From UBA7803 sp041686955 (GTDB lineage Bacteria > Pseudomonadota > Gammaproteobacteria > Pseudomonadales > Azotimanducaceae): a DNA stretch of 21,830 bases. Where the stretch lies: the NCBI GenBank assembly GCA_041686955.1, contig JAWLCV010000068.1, forward strand, positions 1 through 21,830. The letters run 5' to 3'. Under the pieces are notes generated by a model. The model worked only from the letters and a program-made list of their open reading frames with translations. It was not told the DNA's origin and searched no databases. The position numbers and the translations under genes are program-made. Of the stretch, positions 13,460 through 21,777 are shown one piece after another; within the stretch, counting starts at the first letter, position 1, and the number at the start of each line of letters is the position of its first letter.

Positions 13460-14533
13460 GTGGACTGGTTCGCCGAGCGCGTGCTTGCGTGGTTCGACCG
13501 CCACGGCCGCAAGGACCTGCCCTGGCAGCAGAGCCGGGACCCCTACCGGGTGTGGGTCTCGGAAATCATGCTGCAGCAGACCCACGTCGCCACGGTGATC
13601 CCCTACTTCGAACGCTTCATGGCCCGGTTCCCGGACGTGGCGAGCCTCGCCGCGGCGGACCTCGACGACGTGCTGCACCTGTGGACCGGCCTCGGCTACT
13701 ACGCCCGGGGCCGCAACCTGCACGCGGCGGCGCGGGAGATCGTCGGCCGCCACGGCGGCCGCTTCCCCGACGACGTGGCGGATTTGGCGGCCCTCCCGGG
13801 GATCGGCCGCTCCACTGCCGGCGCCATTGCCGCCATCGCCTTCGGCCGCCGCGCGCCCATCCTCGACGGCAACGTGAAGCGGGTGCTGGCGCGCTTCCAC
13901 GCCGTGCCCGGCTATCCGGGAGACGCGGGGCCGCTGAAAACGCTCTGGGCCCACGCCGAGGCTCACACGCCGACGCGCCGGGTGGGCGAGTACACCCAGG
14001 CCGTGATGGATCTGGGCGCCACCCTGTGCACCCGCGCCCGGCCGCGCTGCGACGCCTGTCCGGTGCGGCTGCGCTGCAGCGCCCGGGGACAGGATGCGGT
14101 GCCGAGCTACCCTGGGCGGCGCGCCCCGCGTGCCAAGCCGGTGCGCGCCGCGCGCATGTTCGTGGTCGCCGACCCGGCCGGCCGGTGCCTGCTGGAGCAG
14201 CGGCCGGCGGACGGGCTGTGGGGCGGCCTGTGGACGCCGCCGGAGCGCGGCGCTGACGACAGCGTGGAGGCGCTGTGCCGCCAGTACGGCATCCCCGCGG
14301 AGGACATCCAGGACACCCGGAGGGCCCCGGTGTTCCGCCACACCTTCAGCCACTTCCATCTGGACATCGAGCCGGTGTTCGTCCGCCTCGCCCGCCGCGC
14401 GAGCGGCGTAGCCGAGGGCGACGGGGTGTGCTGGTACCTGCCCGGAGACGGTGGCGAGCGGCCCGCCCTTGGACTCTCCGCGCCGGCGGCTAGACTACTC
14501 TCGGCAGCCGCCGAAAGGAGCGATTCCCCATGA
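13460..14533 (+). CDS. mutY: A/G-specific adenine DNA glycosylase MutY
   Basis: A 357-residue base-excision-repair glycosylase that removes adenine mispaired with 8-oxoguanine. Seen: catalytic Glu35 in SEIMLQQT; the helix-hairpin-helix LPGIGRSTAGAI (112-123); catalytic Asp136 in ILDGNVKRV; and a [4Fe-4S] cluster at Cys190-X6-Cys197-X2-Cys200-X5-Cys206. The C-terminal half (~228-350) is the NUDIX-like 8-oxoG recognition domain (LWGGLWTPPE, then FRHTFSHFHLDIEPV). All key residues are present. Start is GTG at 13460, 2 nt after the asmA stop, and its TGA overlaps the yggX ATG (ATGA), so translation is likely coupled along asmA-mutY-yggX. Confidence 0.97.
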   Translation: MDWFAERVLAWFDRHGRKDLPWQQSRDPYRVWVSEIMLQQTHVATVIPYFERFMARFPDVASLAAADLDDVLHLWTGLGYYARGRNLHAAAREIVGRHGGRFPDDVADLAALPGIGRSTAGAIAAIAFGRRAPILDGNVKRVLARFHAVPGYPGDAGPLKTLWAHAEAHTPTRRVGEYTQAVMDLGATLCTRARPRCDACPVRLRCSARGQDAVPSYPGRRAPRAKPVRAARMFVVADPAGRCLLEQRPADGLWGGLWTPPERGADDSVEALCRQYGIPAEDIQDTRRAPVFRHTFSHFHLDIEPVFVRLARRASGVAEGDGVCWYLPGDGGERPALGLSAPAARLLSAAAERSDSP

Positions 14534-14808
14534 CCCGCAACGTGCACTGCAGGAAGTATCAGCGCGAGCTCGAGGGCCTGGACGCCCCGCCCATGCCCGG
14601 GCCCAAGGGAGAGGAGCTGTTCGCCACTGTGTCCCGGCAGGCCTGGTCGGAATGGCAGGCCCTGCAGACCATGCTCATCAACGAGAAGCACCTGGACATG
14701 CGCGACCCGGCCGCGCGCCGTTACCTGGCGGAGCAGCGGGAGCGCTTCCTCGACAACCAGCCGGTGGACCGGGCCGAAGGATACGTGCCCCCCGGAGAGC
14801 CATCCTGA
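14530..14808 (+). CDS. yggX: Probable Fe(2+)-trafficking protein YggX
   Basis: A 92-residue small protein of the YggX family. These proteins help protect iron-sulfur clusters from oxidative damage and may carry ferrous iron. Seen: the N-terminal HCRKYQRELEGLDAPPMPG (residues 6-24) with the conserved Cys7, the central WSEWQALQTMLINEKHL (39-55), and YLAEQRERFL (65-74). Start ATG at 14530 has a strong AAAGGAG at 14514-14520 and overlaps the mutY stop. MutY itself carries an Fe-S cluster, which may be why the two genes travel together (inference). The TGA overlaps a putative CTG start of the next gene. Confidence 0.96.
   Translation: MTRNVHCRKYQRELEGLDAPPMPGPKGEELFATVSRQAWSEWQALQTMLINEKHLDMRDPAARRYLAEQRERFLDNQPVDRAEGYVPPGEPS
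14794..14799 (+). promoter_or_regulatory. Ribosome binding site that fixes a CTG start for the MFS gene
   Basis: GGAGAG lies 5 nt before CTG at 14805, the ideal Shine-Dalgarno distance. No ATG, GTG or TTG in the right frame lies near it; the first in-frame ATG (14868) falls at the start of the first membrane helix and has no such site. Confidence 0.6.
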
Positions 14809-16361
14809 ACCCGGACCTCGAAGCCAGCATCCCGTGGATCCAGAAGAACGGGATCGGCATTCAGATCATGGAAACCCTGGCGGTGGGCGCCATCCTCACC
14901 GCCTTCGCCATTCAGCTCGGCGCCAGCAACTTTCTCATCGGTCTGCTGGCGGCCATACCCCACCTCTCCCAGCTCGCTCAGCTTCCGGCCATGCACACCG
15001 TCGACCGGGTGACCTCCCGGCGCAAGGTGTACACCTGGTCGGGCTACGTGGCCCGGCCCATGTTCCTGGTCATCGCCCTGACCGTGTTCATCCCCTCCAA
15101 CGACCTGGCCCTGTTCGTGATCGTGGTGGCGTTCAGCATCCGTTACGTGGCCGGCGCCTACCTCACCTGCGCCTGGAACACCTGGATGCGCGATCTCGTG
15201 CCGGATCAGGTGATGGGCAAGGTGTTCGGCGAGCGGCAGAAGAAGATGCTCGGCATCGGCATGGTGGCGAGCCTGCTGGCCGCCGGGTTCATCGACGCCT
15301 GGTCGCGCTGGGCGCCGTATCCCGACGCCTACGCCTTCTCGGTGGTCTACACCCTCGCCTTCTTCGGCGGCATGTACGCGGTGATCACCTCCCGGCGCAT
15401 CGCCGACGTCCCCGCCCGGCCGCATCAGCACCCGCACCTGCTGGCCAGGCTCCGGGAGCCGTTCCATCACAAGAACTTCCGCCGCCTCATGATCTTTCAC
15501 GGGAGCTGGAACTTCGCCGTGAACCTGGCGGCGCCGTTCTTCACGGTGCACATGCTCAGAACCATGCACCTGGACCTGGTGGTGGTGATCGCCCTGGCCA
15601 CCCTCTCCCAGCTCGCAGCCTACGTGACCGTCAATCGCTGGGGCGACATCGCCGACCGTTTCAGCAACAAGGCGGTGCTCAGGGTCTGCGCGCCGCTGTT
15701 CATCGCCTGCATTTTTCTCTGGACCTTCACCACCATGCCGGAGAAGCACCTGCTCACCTATCCGCTGCTGGTGCTGATCCACGCCGCCACGGGCCTCGCC
15801 AATGCCGGAGTGACCCTGGCTTCCGGCAACATCTCGCTGAAGCTGGCCCCCAAGGGCAACGCCACCGCCTACCTCGCCACCAGCTCCACGGTGAACGCCA
15901 TCGCCGCGGGCACCGCCGCCATGGTCGGCGGGCTGACGGCGGATCTGTTCGCCTCCAAGGAGCTGTCGTTCGTTCTGCGCTGGCACAGCGAGCGTGGCGC
16001 CACCGAGTTCAACGCCCTGGACTTCACCCACTGGGATTTCTTTTTCTTCTTCGCCACCGCCATCGGCATCTACGCCCTGCACCGGCTGAGCCTGGTTCAG
16101 GAGGAAGGCGAGGTGCACGAGAGCGTGGTGCTCGACCACCTGCGCGCCGGCGCCCGCCGCACCCTGCGCAACCTCTCCACGGTGGCGGGGCTGCGGGCCA
16201 GCACTGACTACCCGCTGGACCGGCTGGTGGAGGGGCAGAGCGAGCCGGAGGCGGACCGCGCCGCGGACGACGGCCCGGTGCCGGCGGACGGACCGGCGGA
16301 CGAACCGGCGGAACAACCGGCGGAGGAACCGGCGGAGCTGGAGGACGACCCGGAGCGTTAG
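14805..16361 (+). CDS. Major facilitator superfamily transporter, substrate unknown
   Basis: A 518-residue inner-membrane transporter with about 12 hydrophobic helices between residues ~20 and ~440. The loop after the second helix (VDRVTSRRKVY) is the MFS GxxxDR-like motif in modified form. WDFFFFFATAIGIYAL is one of the last helices. The substrate cannot be inferred. The start is most likely CTG at 14805 (protein beginning (M)NPDLEASIPWIQKNG), because GGAGAG lies 5 nt upstream and CTG overlaps the yggX stop as CTGA. Starting at ATG 14868 would delete a conserved-looking amphipathic lead-in. The C-terminal ~80 residues are a cytoplasmic tail ending in an acidic Pro-Ala repeat. It is co-transcribed with mutY and yggX and converges on tamB with a 16-nt gap. 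Confidence 0.85.
   Translation: MNPDLEASIPWIQKNGIGIQIMETLAVGAILTAFAIQLGASNFLIGLLAAIPHLSQLAQLPAMHTVDRVTSRRKVYTWSGYVARPMFLVIALTVFIPSNDLALFVIVVAFSIRYVAGAYLTCAWNTWMRDLVPDQVMGKVFGERQKKMLGIGMVASLLAAGFIDAWSRWAPYPDAYAFSVVYTLAFFGGMYAVITSRRIADVPARPHQHPHLLARLREPFHHKNFRRLMIFHGSWNFAVNLAAPFFTVHMLRTMHLDLVVVIALATLSQLAAYVTVNRWGDIADRFSNKAVLRVCAPLFIACIFLWTFTTMPEKHLLTYPLLVLIHAATGLANAGVTLASGNISLKLAPKGNATAYLATSSTVNAIAAGTAAMVGGLTADLFASKELSFVLRWHSERGATEFNALDFTHWDFFFFFATAIGIYALHRLSLVQEEGEVHESVVLDHLRAGARRTLRNLSTVAGLRASTDYPLDRLVEGQSEPEADRAADDGPVPADGPADEPAEQPAEEPAELEDDPER
16281..16340 (+). repeat. 12-bp tandem repeat encoding Pro-Ala-Asp/Glu-x in the MFS tail
   Basis: CCGGCGGA recurs at 16281, 16293, 16305, 16317 and 16329, an exact 12-bp period with four variable bases between copies. 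It encodes PADG PADE PAEQ PAEE PAEL, an acidic, disordered tail just before the stop codon. Such short GC-rich repeats can change copy number by slippage without shifting the frame. Confidence 0.9.
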
Positions 16362-16377
16362 CCGCTGTCGGCGCCTG

Positions 16378-19300
16378 TCATTTCTCGAAGCTGTACATCA
16401 GATCCATGGCGGAGTTCTCCCCGGAGCGCGCCTCGAGCAGCCAGCGCCGGCCCAGATCGTAGCGCAGCAGAAATTCCCCCACCGACGCCAGGGTGTCGTA
16501 GGTGTAGCGGACGTAGAGGTCGTCGCTGATGCGCTTGCCGGCGACGATGGCGAAGCTGCTCTCGGTTTCCGCGGTGGCGGAGAGCTCGTCGAGCCCCGTG
16601 GCGCGGCGCAGATCGGAGATGATGTTCTCCGAGCGGCTGAGCCCCAGATTGATGGCGGCGGCGGCCAGCTCGCCGGTGTCGCCTCCGCCGCTGGAGGCCT
16701 CGTCGAAGTCCCGGCCGAGGACCAGATAGCTGAGCGCCCGGGTCTCCGCCATCGGGGGTTCCGAGAACACGCTCGAGGTAAGGTTGTCGGCGTCGCCGCG
16801 GATGCGCAGCCCCACCCGGATCGCCGGGGTGGCATCCTCGATGACCCGCACCGCGCGCACGTCGATGTAGGGCCGGGTGACCGGCCCGTTGTAGACCACC
16901 GTGCCGGATTCGATGGTCAGGGTCTGCCCCTGGGCCGAGACCACGCCGCCGGTCACGTCCAGGGTGCCGCGCAGGGTGGTGCGGCCCCGGGCGTCGAGCC
17001 GCGCCTGCAGGCGCCCTTCCAGCTCCGCGGTGGCGGCCAGAGCCCGGAGCACCACGTCCTCCCCGAGCACCAGCTCCACGTCCGCCTGGATGGGCGGCGC
17101 GGCGCCGGCGGCCTCAGGCTCCCGGCCCACCACCACCACGTCCTCGGAGGGCCGCGGCACCGTGGTGGGGAGGGTTTTCAGGCGCACCTCGGCCTGGGGC
17201 ACCACCACCTGGCCGGTGAGCCGCCCCAGGCCGTCAGCGTAGCGCAGGGCGAGATCCGGGCTCACCCGCATCTCCCAGTCCGGGTGATCCACGCGCACCC
17301 GCTCCCCCTGCAGCGAGGCCTGGAAAGCGAGGTCGTCCCGAAACAGCCCGGTGCCGCTGGCGGTGAGAAGCACCTCGTCGTCGCGCTGCCGGGCTTCGCC
17401 GCGCAGCGAGAAGCGGCCGGTTTCGTCGAGCTGGAGCTCGACGCCCATGTCGGTCAGCCGCAGGCCCGGATCGCGCAGCGCCACGGCACCGTCCACCAGC
17501 TCCACGCGCCCCTCCAGGCGCGGCGAGCGCGGGGTGCCCGACACCTCGAGACGGGCCACCAGCGCCCCGCCCAGCTCCTCGATGCGCTGGTCGAAGACCT
17601 CGAGCGGCTCCAGCCGGCTAACCGAGGCCAATGCGCGGCCGTCCAGGACGCCGTCGAACGCTACGGGCTGAAGCGTGCCCTCCCCCGACACCGCGAACTC
17701 CTCCGCCAGGGCCGCCAGGCTCACCCGCAGGGTGTCGCCCTCCAGGCTGGCGGTGGTCAGCAGATCCGGCAGGGGCAGCGGGTCCTGGTCCGGTCCCGGC
17801 AGGTAGGCGAGCCGGTGTGCGTCGAGACGGATCCCGCCACGCCAGTCGCCGGGCCCGCCGGTCACGCTCCAATCACCCTCCAGGTAGCCGTCCTCCGCGA
17901 ACGCCGCCGGCAGCCACGGCCGCAGCAGCGCCACCGGAACCCGGTCGATGACACCCTGAGTGTCCATGCGGCCAGCGCGATAGCCGAAGGACTCGATGCA
18001 CCCCCGGGCTTCGCCGGCGACGATGCAGGTGTGCCCCAGGGTCATCCCCTCGTCCGCCAGCAGCAGCCGCGCCGGCTCTTCCAGGCGCCATTGCTGGCCG
18101 AACGCGGCCACCCGCGCGGCGGCCACGTTCAGAGCCAGCCCCTGATCGCCCCGCCTGAGCTCGCCGCGGCTCTCCCCCTGCTGCCACGTGAGGCGCCATT
18201 CCACCGCCTCCAGCGGTCCCCGGGCCTCGAGCCGAGCCTGCTCCATGGCGAGCGGTCCGCGGCGCGCAGCGGCGGCGCTGGCGGCGGCGGTCAGGGTGCC
18301 GGCATCGAGCCGACCTTCCAGCACCGCATCTTCGAGCCGGGCATCGAACGCGGAGAGCGCGGTGCTGGTGAGCGCCAGCCGGCCATCGAGCTCCGGCCAG
18401 CGGCCCGAGAGCCGGACCTGCCCCGAAACGTCCCCTGCGAGCCCGAGGCCGAGGCTCTCGAGCTCCGGAGCGGCCACGGTGGCGTCCGCCTCCACCCGTC
18501 CCTCCCGCAAGGTCAGGCTCCCGACCAACCGGTTCCCGCCGGCCGATAGCCGCACCGCATCGAACGTCCAGCCGTCCGTCACCCGGACGATGTCCATGGC
18601 GCCCGTCAGGGGACGGCCGTTGACGGTGCCGGTGATCTCCTCGAGGGCAAGGGTCACCTGCTGCGGGTGGCGGTAGGCGAGCTCGAACGCCGCGTCCACC
18701 TGCCCTTCCACCCCGTCGCGCAGCGCGGCCAGATCGACGCCCGCGGCGCGACCCGCGAGATCGACGGCCAGACCGTCCTCCCAGGTCAGCCGGCCCCCGC
18801 CCCGCTGGCTGCCGCCGAGGGCGCCGGCGACCACCTCCCTCAAGCTCACCGGCCCCGTGACGGGGCCTTCGGCGGAAACCTGCACCGGGAACGGCTCCAG
18901 CTCCGGCACCGCAATGCGGGCGCCACCTTCAGCCGTCAGGGCCTCCAGGGTGCCGCGAATCCGAGCCTGCGCGGCGCTCACCTCGGCTTCGCCGATCAGC
19001 AGGTCCTCGAGGCTCACCTCCACGTCCAGCACCGGTTGCGCCGGATGCAGCACGTTCACCGCCCCCCGAACCCGGGCTGAGACGAGGCCGCGGATCCGCT
19101 GCCGCACGCGCACCTCGTCCGCTCGGCCCTCGAGCCGCCCCGAACCGCTCAGATCACGTCCCGGCAGCGACCAGCGCACGTCCGCTACCAGTGAAGGGTT
19201 GGCGCCGCTGCCGAGCTCGCCCTCCAGGGCCAGCTCGATCACCTCCGACTCCACCGTCACCTGGCGTGCCTCCAGGCCCTCGCCGCGCCATGTGACGCCG

Positions 19301-19752
19301 CCGCGCACGGCCAGCGGAACGCCAGCCGGCAGCTCCAGACGCCCCACCTCGAGCTCGGCCACGTCCAGGACGATGGGCATGAACGGCAGCTCCAGAGGCG
19401 CCGGCGGGCCCTCTGGAGCGTCGCTAACGGGTTCGCTCACCCGGACGGCCTCGGCCCGGGCGGCTTTCACCTCCAGACGGTTTTCGAAAAGCAGCGGAAA
19501 CAGGTCCGTCTGCAGCGCCAGGCCGTCGATCTCCACCCGCCGGTTGCCGGCCTCGACGACCACCCGATCCACGCGCAGGGCTCCCCACAGGTTTCCCGCA
19601 ATGCCGGTGAAGCGGACAGGCAGGAAACGCTCGGCCTGCTCCGCCAGCACCCGGGTGCCCGCCTCGCTGCGCGCGAGAAAGGCGGCGGTGCCCACCACCA
19701 TGGCCGCCGCCAGCAGCAGCGCGCCGACGAGGATCACCAGGACCTTCTTCAC
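16378..19752 (-). CDS. tamB: Translocation and assembly module inner-membrane subunit TamB
   Basis: A 1124-residue protein with an N-terminal membrane anchor (residues ~4-28) and a very long periplasmic beta-helical region, ending in the conserved TamB (DUF490) domain (~780-1124). Seen: FTGIAGNLWGALRVDRV near the N-terminus; the C-terminal TRALSYLVLGRDFDE, DDLYVRYTYD and the closing LMYSFEK, which match family ends. TamB partners TamA to assemble certain outer-membrane proteins and, with AsmA-like relatives, moves phospholipid to the outer membrane. Start is GTG at 19752; GTGA overlaps the tamA stop, so translation is coupled. Length is a little below the E. coli protein (~1259). Large open frames antisense to it are codon-bias shadows. 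Confidence 0.95.
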   Translation of the reverse strand: MKKVLVILVGALLLAAAMVVGTAAFLARSEAGTRVLAEQAERFLPVRFTGIAGNLWGALRVDRVVVEAGNRRVEIDGLALQTDLFPLLFENRLEVKAARAEAVRVSEPVSDAPEGPPAPLELPFMPIVLDVAELEVGRLELPAGVPLAVRGGVTWRGEGLEARQVTVESEVIELALEGELGSGANPSLVADVRWSLPGRDLSGSGRLEGRADEVRVRQRIRGLVSARVRGAVNVLHPAQPVLDVEVSLEDLLIGEAEVSAAQARIRGTLEALTAEGGARIAVPELEPFPVQVSAEGPVTGPVSLREVVAGALGGSQRGGGRLTWEDGLAVDLAGRAAGVDLAALRDGVEGQVDAAFELAYRHPQQVTLALEEITGTVNGRPLTGAMDIVRVTDGWTFDAVRLSAGGNRLVGSLTLREGRVEADATVAAPELESLGLGLAGDVSGQVRLSGRWPELDGRLALTSTALSAFDARLEDAVLEGRLDAGTLTAAASAAAARRGPLAMEQARLEARGPLEAVEWRLTWQQGESRGELRRGDQGLALNVAAARVAAFGQQWRLEEPARLLLADEGMTLGHTCIVAGEARGCIESFGYRAGRMDTQGVIDRVPVALLRPWLPAAFAEDGYLEGDWSVTGGPGDWRGGIRLDAHRLAYLPGPDQDPLPLPDLLTTASLEGDTLRVSLAALAEEFAVSGEGTLQPVAFDGVLDGRALASVSRLEPLEVFDQRIEELGGALVARLEVSGTPRSPRLEGRVELVDGAVALRDPGLRLTDMGVELQLDETGRFSLRGEARQRDDEVLLTASGTGLFRDDLAFQASLQGERVRVDHPDWEMRVSPDLALRYADGLGRLTGQVVVPQAEVRLKTLPTTVPRPSEDVVVVGREPEAAGAAPPIQADVELVLGEDVVLRALAATAELEGRLQARLDARGRTTLRGTLDVTGGVVSAQGQTLTIESGTVVYNGPVTRPYIDVRAVRVIEDATPAIRVGLRIRGDADNLTSSVFSEPPMAETRALSYLVLGRDFDEASSGGGDTGELAAAAINLGLSRSENIISDLRRATGLDELSATAETESSFAIVAGKRISDDLYVRYTYDTLASVGEFLLRYDLGRRWLLEARSGENSAMDLMYSFEK

Positions 19753-21476
19753 AGGTCCGGGCCCAGGCTGATGTGCACGCGCACGTTGCGGTCCGGGTCG
19801 TCCAGGGGATGGGCCAGGTCGATGCGCAGCGGCCCCACGGGCGAGTACCAGCGCACGCCGAGCCCCACGCCGGTGCTGAAATTGGGGCGGTCGTCGAAGG
19901 CGGAGCCGGTATCCGCGAACAGCGCCACGGACCAGTTGCGCCGCACCCGGGCGTCCAGCTCGACCGACCCCACCAGGAGGCGCCTGCCGCCCACCACCTG
20001 GCCGTCCTCCTCGGGGCCGAGCTGCTCGTAGCCGTAGCCGCGCACGCTGTTGTCGCCGCCGGCGAAGAAGCGCACCGAAGGGGGCAGATCGTCGAATTCG
20101 TTCATCCAGGTCCAGCCGCCCTGCAGCCGCGCCAGGGCCCGGAACCGCCCCCCCAGATGCACGATCTGGCGGCCCCGCACGATCATCTGGATCAGGTCGG
20201 TGTCGGACTGCAGCGCTTCCGCAGCGCCACGCACGTCGACCCCGAGCGAGTAGCCCTTTTCGGGCCGCGCGGTGTCGATGGTGGTGGAACGCGCCCAGCT
20301 CGTCCCCACCAGCAGAAGCTGGGAATCACCGTCCTGATCGCCCACCTCGAAGTCGGTGCGCCGGAGCTCCACGTAGTTGGTCTCCGCCCAGGATCGCCAG
20401 CGCCGCTGGGTCCGGCCCAGGGTCAGCGAGCGCTCCAGGCTCTCGGATGTATCGGTCTCCTCGTAGCTGACGTCGCCATTGAGGAACAGCCACTGATGGG
20501 TGGGATCGCCGTAAGGTATCCGGTACTCGGCGTTCAGCTCGCCGCGCACCGCCGATACCAGGCTGCTGAAGTACGCCCGGTGCCCGTCGTCGTTGATGCG
20601 CCGGTAACGCAGGTCGAGGCGGCCCCTCGGCCCCGTGTCGGTAGCGTACCCGGCCCCCACCAGCACCCGGCGCCGGGTAGTGGCCGAGGCGGTGACCCGA
20701 ATCGGCACCCGCCCCGCGGCGCGCTCGTCCAGGTCCGGCGATACCAGCACACGGTCGAAGTACTCGCTTTCGATGAGGTTGCGATACGCCCGCGCCAGCA
20801 GCTCCGCAGCGTAGGGCTGGCCTTCCTCGAGCCGCAGGTAGCGGTGGAACAGCTCCGGCTCCAGCACGCTCTGCTCCACGGAGATGCGGCCGATGACATA
20901 GCGCTCGCCCCCGTCCAGGGTGAGCTCGATGTGGGCTAGGTTCGTCTCCGGATTCACCCGAACCCGGCGGCGCGTGAACTCAGCATCGAGGTAGCCGAGC
21001 GCCTGTGCTGTCTCCATTAGCTCGGCCTTCACCCGCTCGTAGGCGCGGTGGGAGAACGGCTCCTCCGGCCCGAGGTCCAGACCCGCCAGGGTTTCCCGCA
21101 TGGGCCGCTCCTCGGCCAGCGGCCCCGTCACCTCCACGTCGAAGGTCTGCACCCGCACCGGATCGCCCGGCTCCACCACGTACACGGCCAGCCAGCACTC
21201 CTCGCCCCATTCCAGGCTCGACTCCACCTCCGCGCGGTAGTACCCCAGCACCTCCATGCCGCGGCGGATCTCGTCGGGGGCCTGGCGGTGGCGCCGCTCC
21301 ACCCACCACCGCGGCGCATCGCACGGCAGCTCGTCGATGGTGAGGAAGGCCACCAGCACGTCCTTGACGTCCTCGCCCACGCCGCGGATGCGCAGGGTCG
21401 CCTGGGCGGCCGTCGCCGCCAGCAGGATGCACGACGCCACGGCCGCGCTGCATGCCCAGACTCGTCGTTGGCTCAA
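19749..21476 (-). CDS. tamA: Outer-membrane translocation and assembly module protein TamA
   Basis: A 575-residue Omp85-superfamily protein: signal peptide (1-~26), three periplasmic POTRA domains (~27-265) and a 16-stranded barrel (~266-575). Seen: RRVLVGAGYATDTGPRGRL at the barrel start; FAGGDNSVRGYGYEQLGP, the Omp85 loop-6 VRGY motif; GVGLGVRWYSPVGPLRIDLA near the end; and a terminal ISLGPDL typical of TamA. It inserts or folds selected outer-membrane proteins with TamB. The start is read as TTG at 21476: no in-frame ATG precedes the signal peptide, GGAA lies 6 nt upstream, and the residues after TTG (SQRR, then a hydrophobic stretch) form a proper signal peptide. Divergent from tRNA-Phe across 225 nt; I see no strong tamA promoter there. 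Confidence 0.94.
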   Translation of the reverse strand: MSQRRVWACSAAVASCILLAATAAQATLRIRGVGEDVKDVLVAFLTIDELPCDAPRWWVERRHRQAPDEIRRGMEVLGYYRAEVESSLEWGEECWLAVYVVEPGDPVRVQTFDVEVTGPLAEERPMRETLAGLDLGPEEPFSHRAYERVKAELMETAQALGYLDAEFTRRRVRVNPETNLAHIELTLDGGERYVIGRISVEQSVLEPELFHRYLRLEEGQPYAAELLARAYRNLIESEYFDRVLVSPDLDERAAGRVPIRVTASATTRRRVLVGAGYATDTGPRGRLDLRYRRINDDGHRAYFSSLVSAVRGELNAEYRIPYGDPTHQWLFLNGDVSYEETDTSESLERSLTLGRTQRRWRSWAETNYVELRRTDFEVGDQDGDSQLLLVGTSWARSTTIDTARPEKGYSLGVDVRGAAEALQSDTDLIQMIVRGRQIVHLGGRFRALARLQGGWTWMNEFDDLPPSVRFFAGGDNSVRGYGYEQLGPEEDGQVVGGRRLLVGSVELDARVRRNWSVALFADTGSAFDDRPNFSTGVGLGVRWYSPVGPLRIDLAHPLDDPDRNVRVHISLGPDL

Positions 21477-21657
21477 GGTCGGTTCCGCAATCCGATTGCC
21501 CCGCGCCGGCGCGGACCGAGAAGCCTATCACGGCCCGGTATCGCAGCATGGACGGCGCTGGAGGTTGGACAATCGGGCGGGAGGGGGATTCACTGGAGGC
21601 AGATGGGCCGGCGACAGCCCGCCCCGGCGAGCACCGAGCGCGGTGGTGACCGTTCGG

Positions 21658-21686
21658 TTGAATTTTGCGGGCGCAGCGGCTTAAAT
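21658..21686 (+). promoter_or_regulatory. Promoter of tRNA-Phe
   Basis: TTGAAT (21658-21663; 4/6 to TTGACA) and TTAAAT (21681-21686; 4/6 to TATAAT) are 17 nt apart, in the only AT-rich patches of the spacer. The GC-rich stretch after the -10 (ACGCCGC) resembles the discriminator of stringently controlled stable-RNA promoters. Transcription would start near 21693, leaving a ~9-nt 5' leader before the mature tRNA. Confidence 0.65.
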
Positions 21687-21701
21687 ACGCCGCTTCCCTG
21701 A

Positions 21702-21777
<76 letters not shown>

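Noticed and set aside
14469..14496. Internal promoter for yggX inside mutY (TTGGAC, 16 nt, TAGACT)
   Set aside because: The -35 match is only 3/6 and it lies in coding sequence; possible but not separable from chance by eye.
14451..14804. Upstream extension of the MFS frame through mutY and yggX
   Set aside because: It overlaps two well-supported genes, is Arg/Pro/Gly-rich and adds no recognisable domain; the Shine-Dalgarno at 14794 points to the CTG at 14805.
17284..18549. Long plus-strand open frame antisense to tamB
   Set aside because: Shadow of tamB third-position GC bias; the Arg/Gln/His/Pro-rich translation has no domain, while tamB matches its family end to end.
21501..21514. 14-bp palindrome CCGCGCCGGCGCGG in the tamA leader as an operator
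   Set aside because: Made only of G and C in a GC-rich genome, with no second copy or nearby promoter match to support a binding site.
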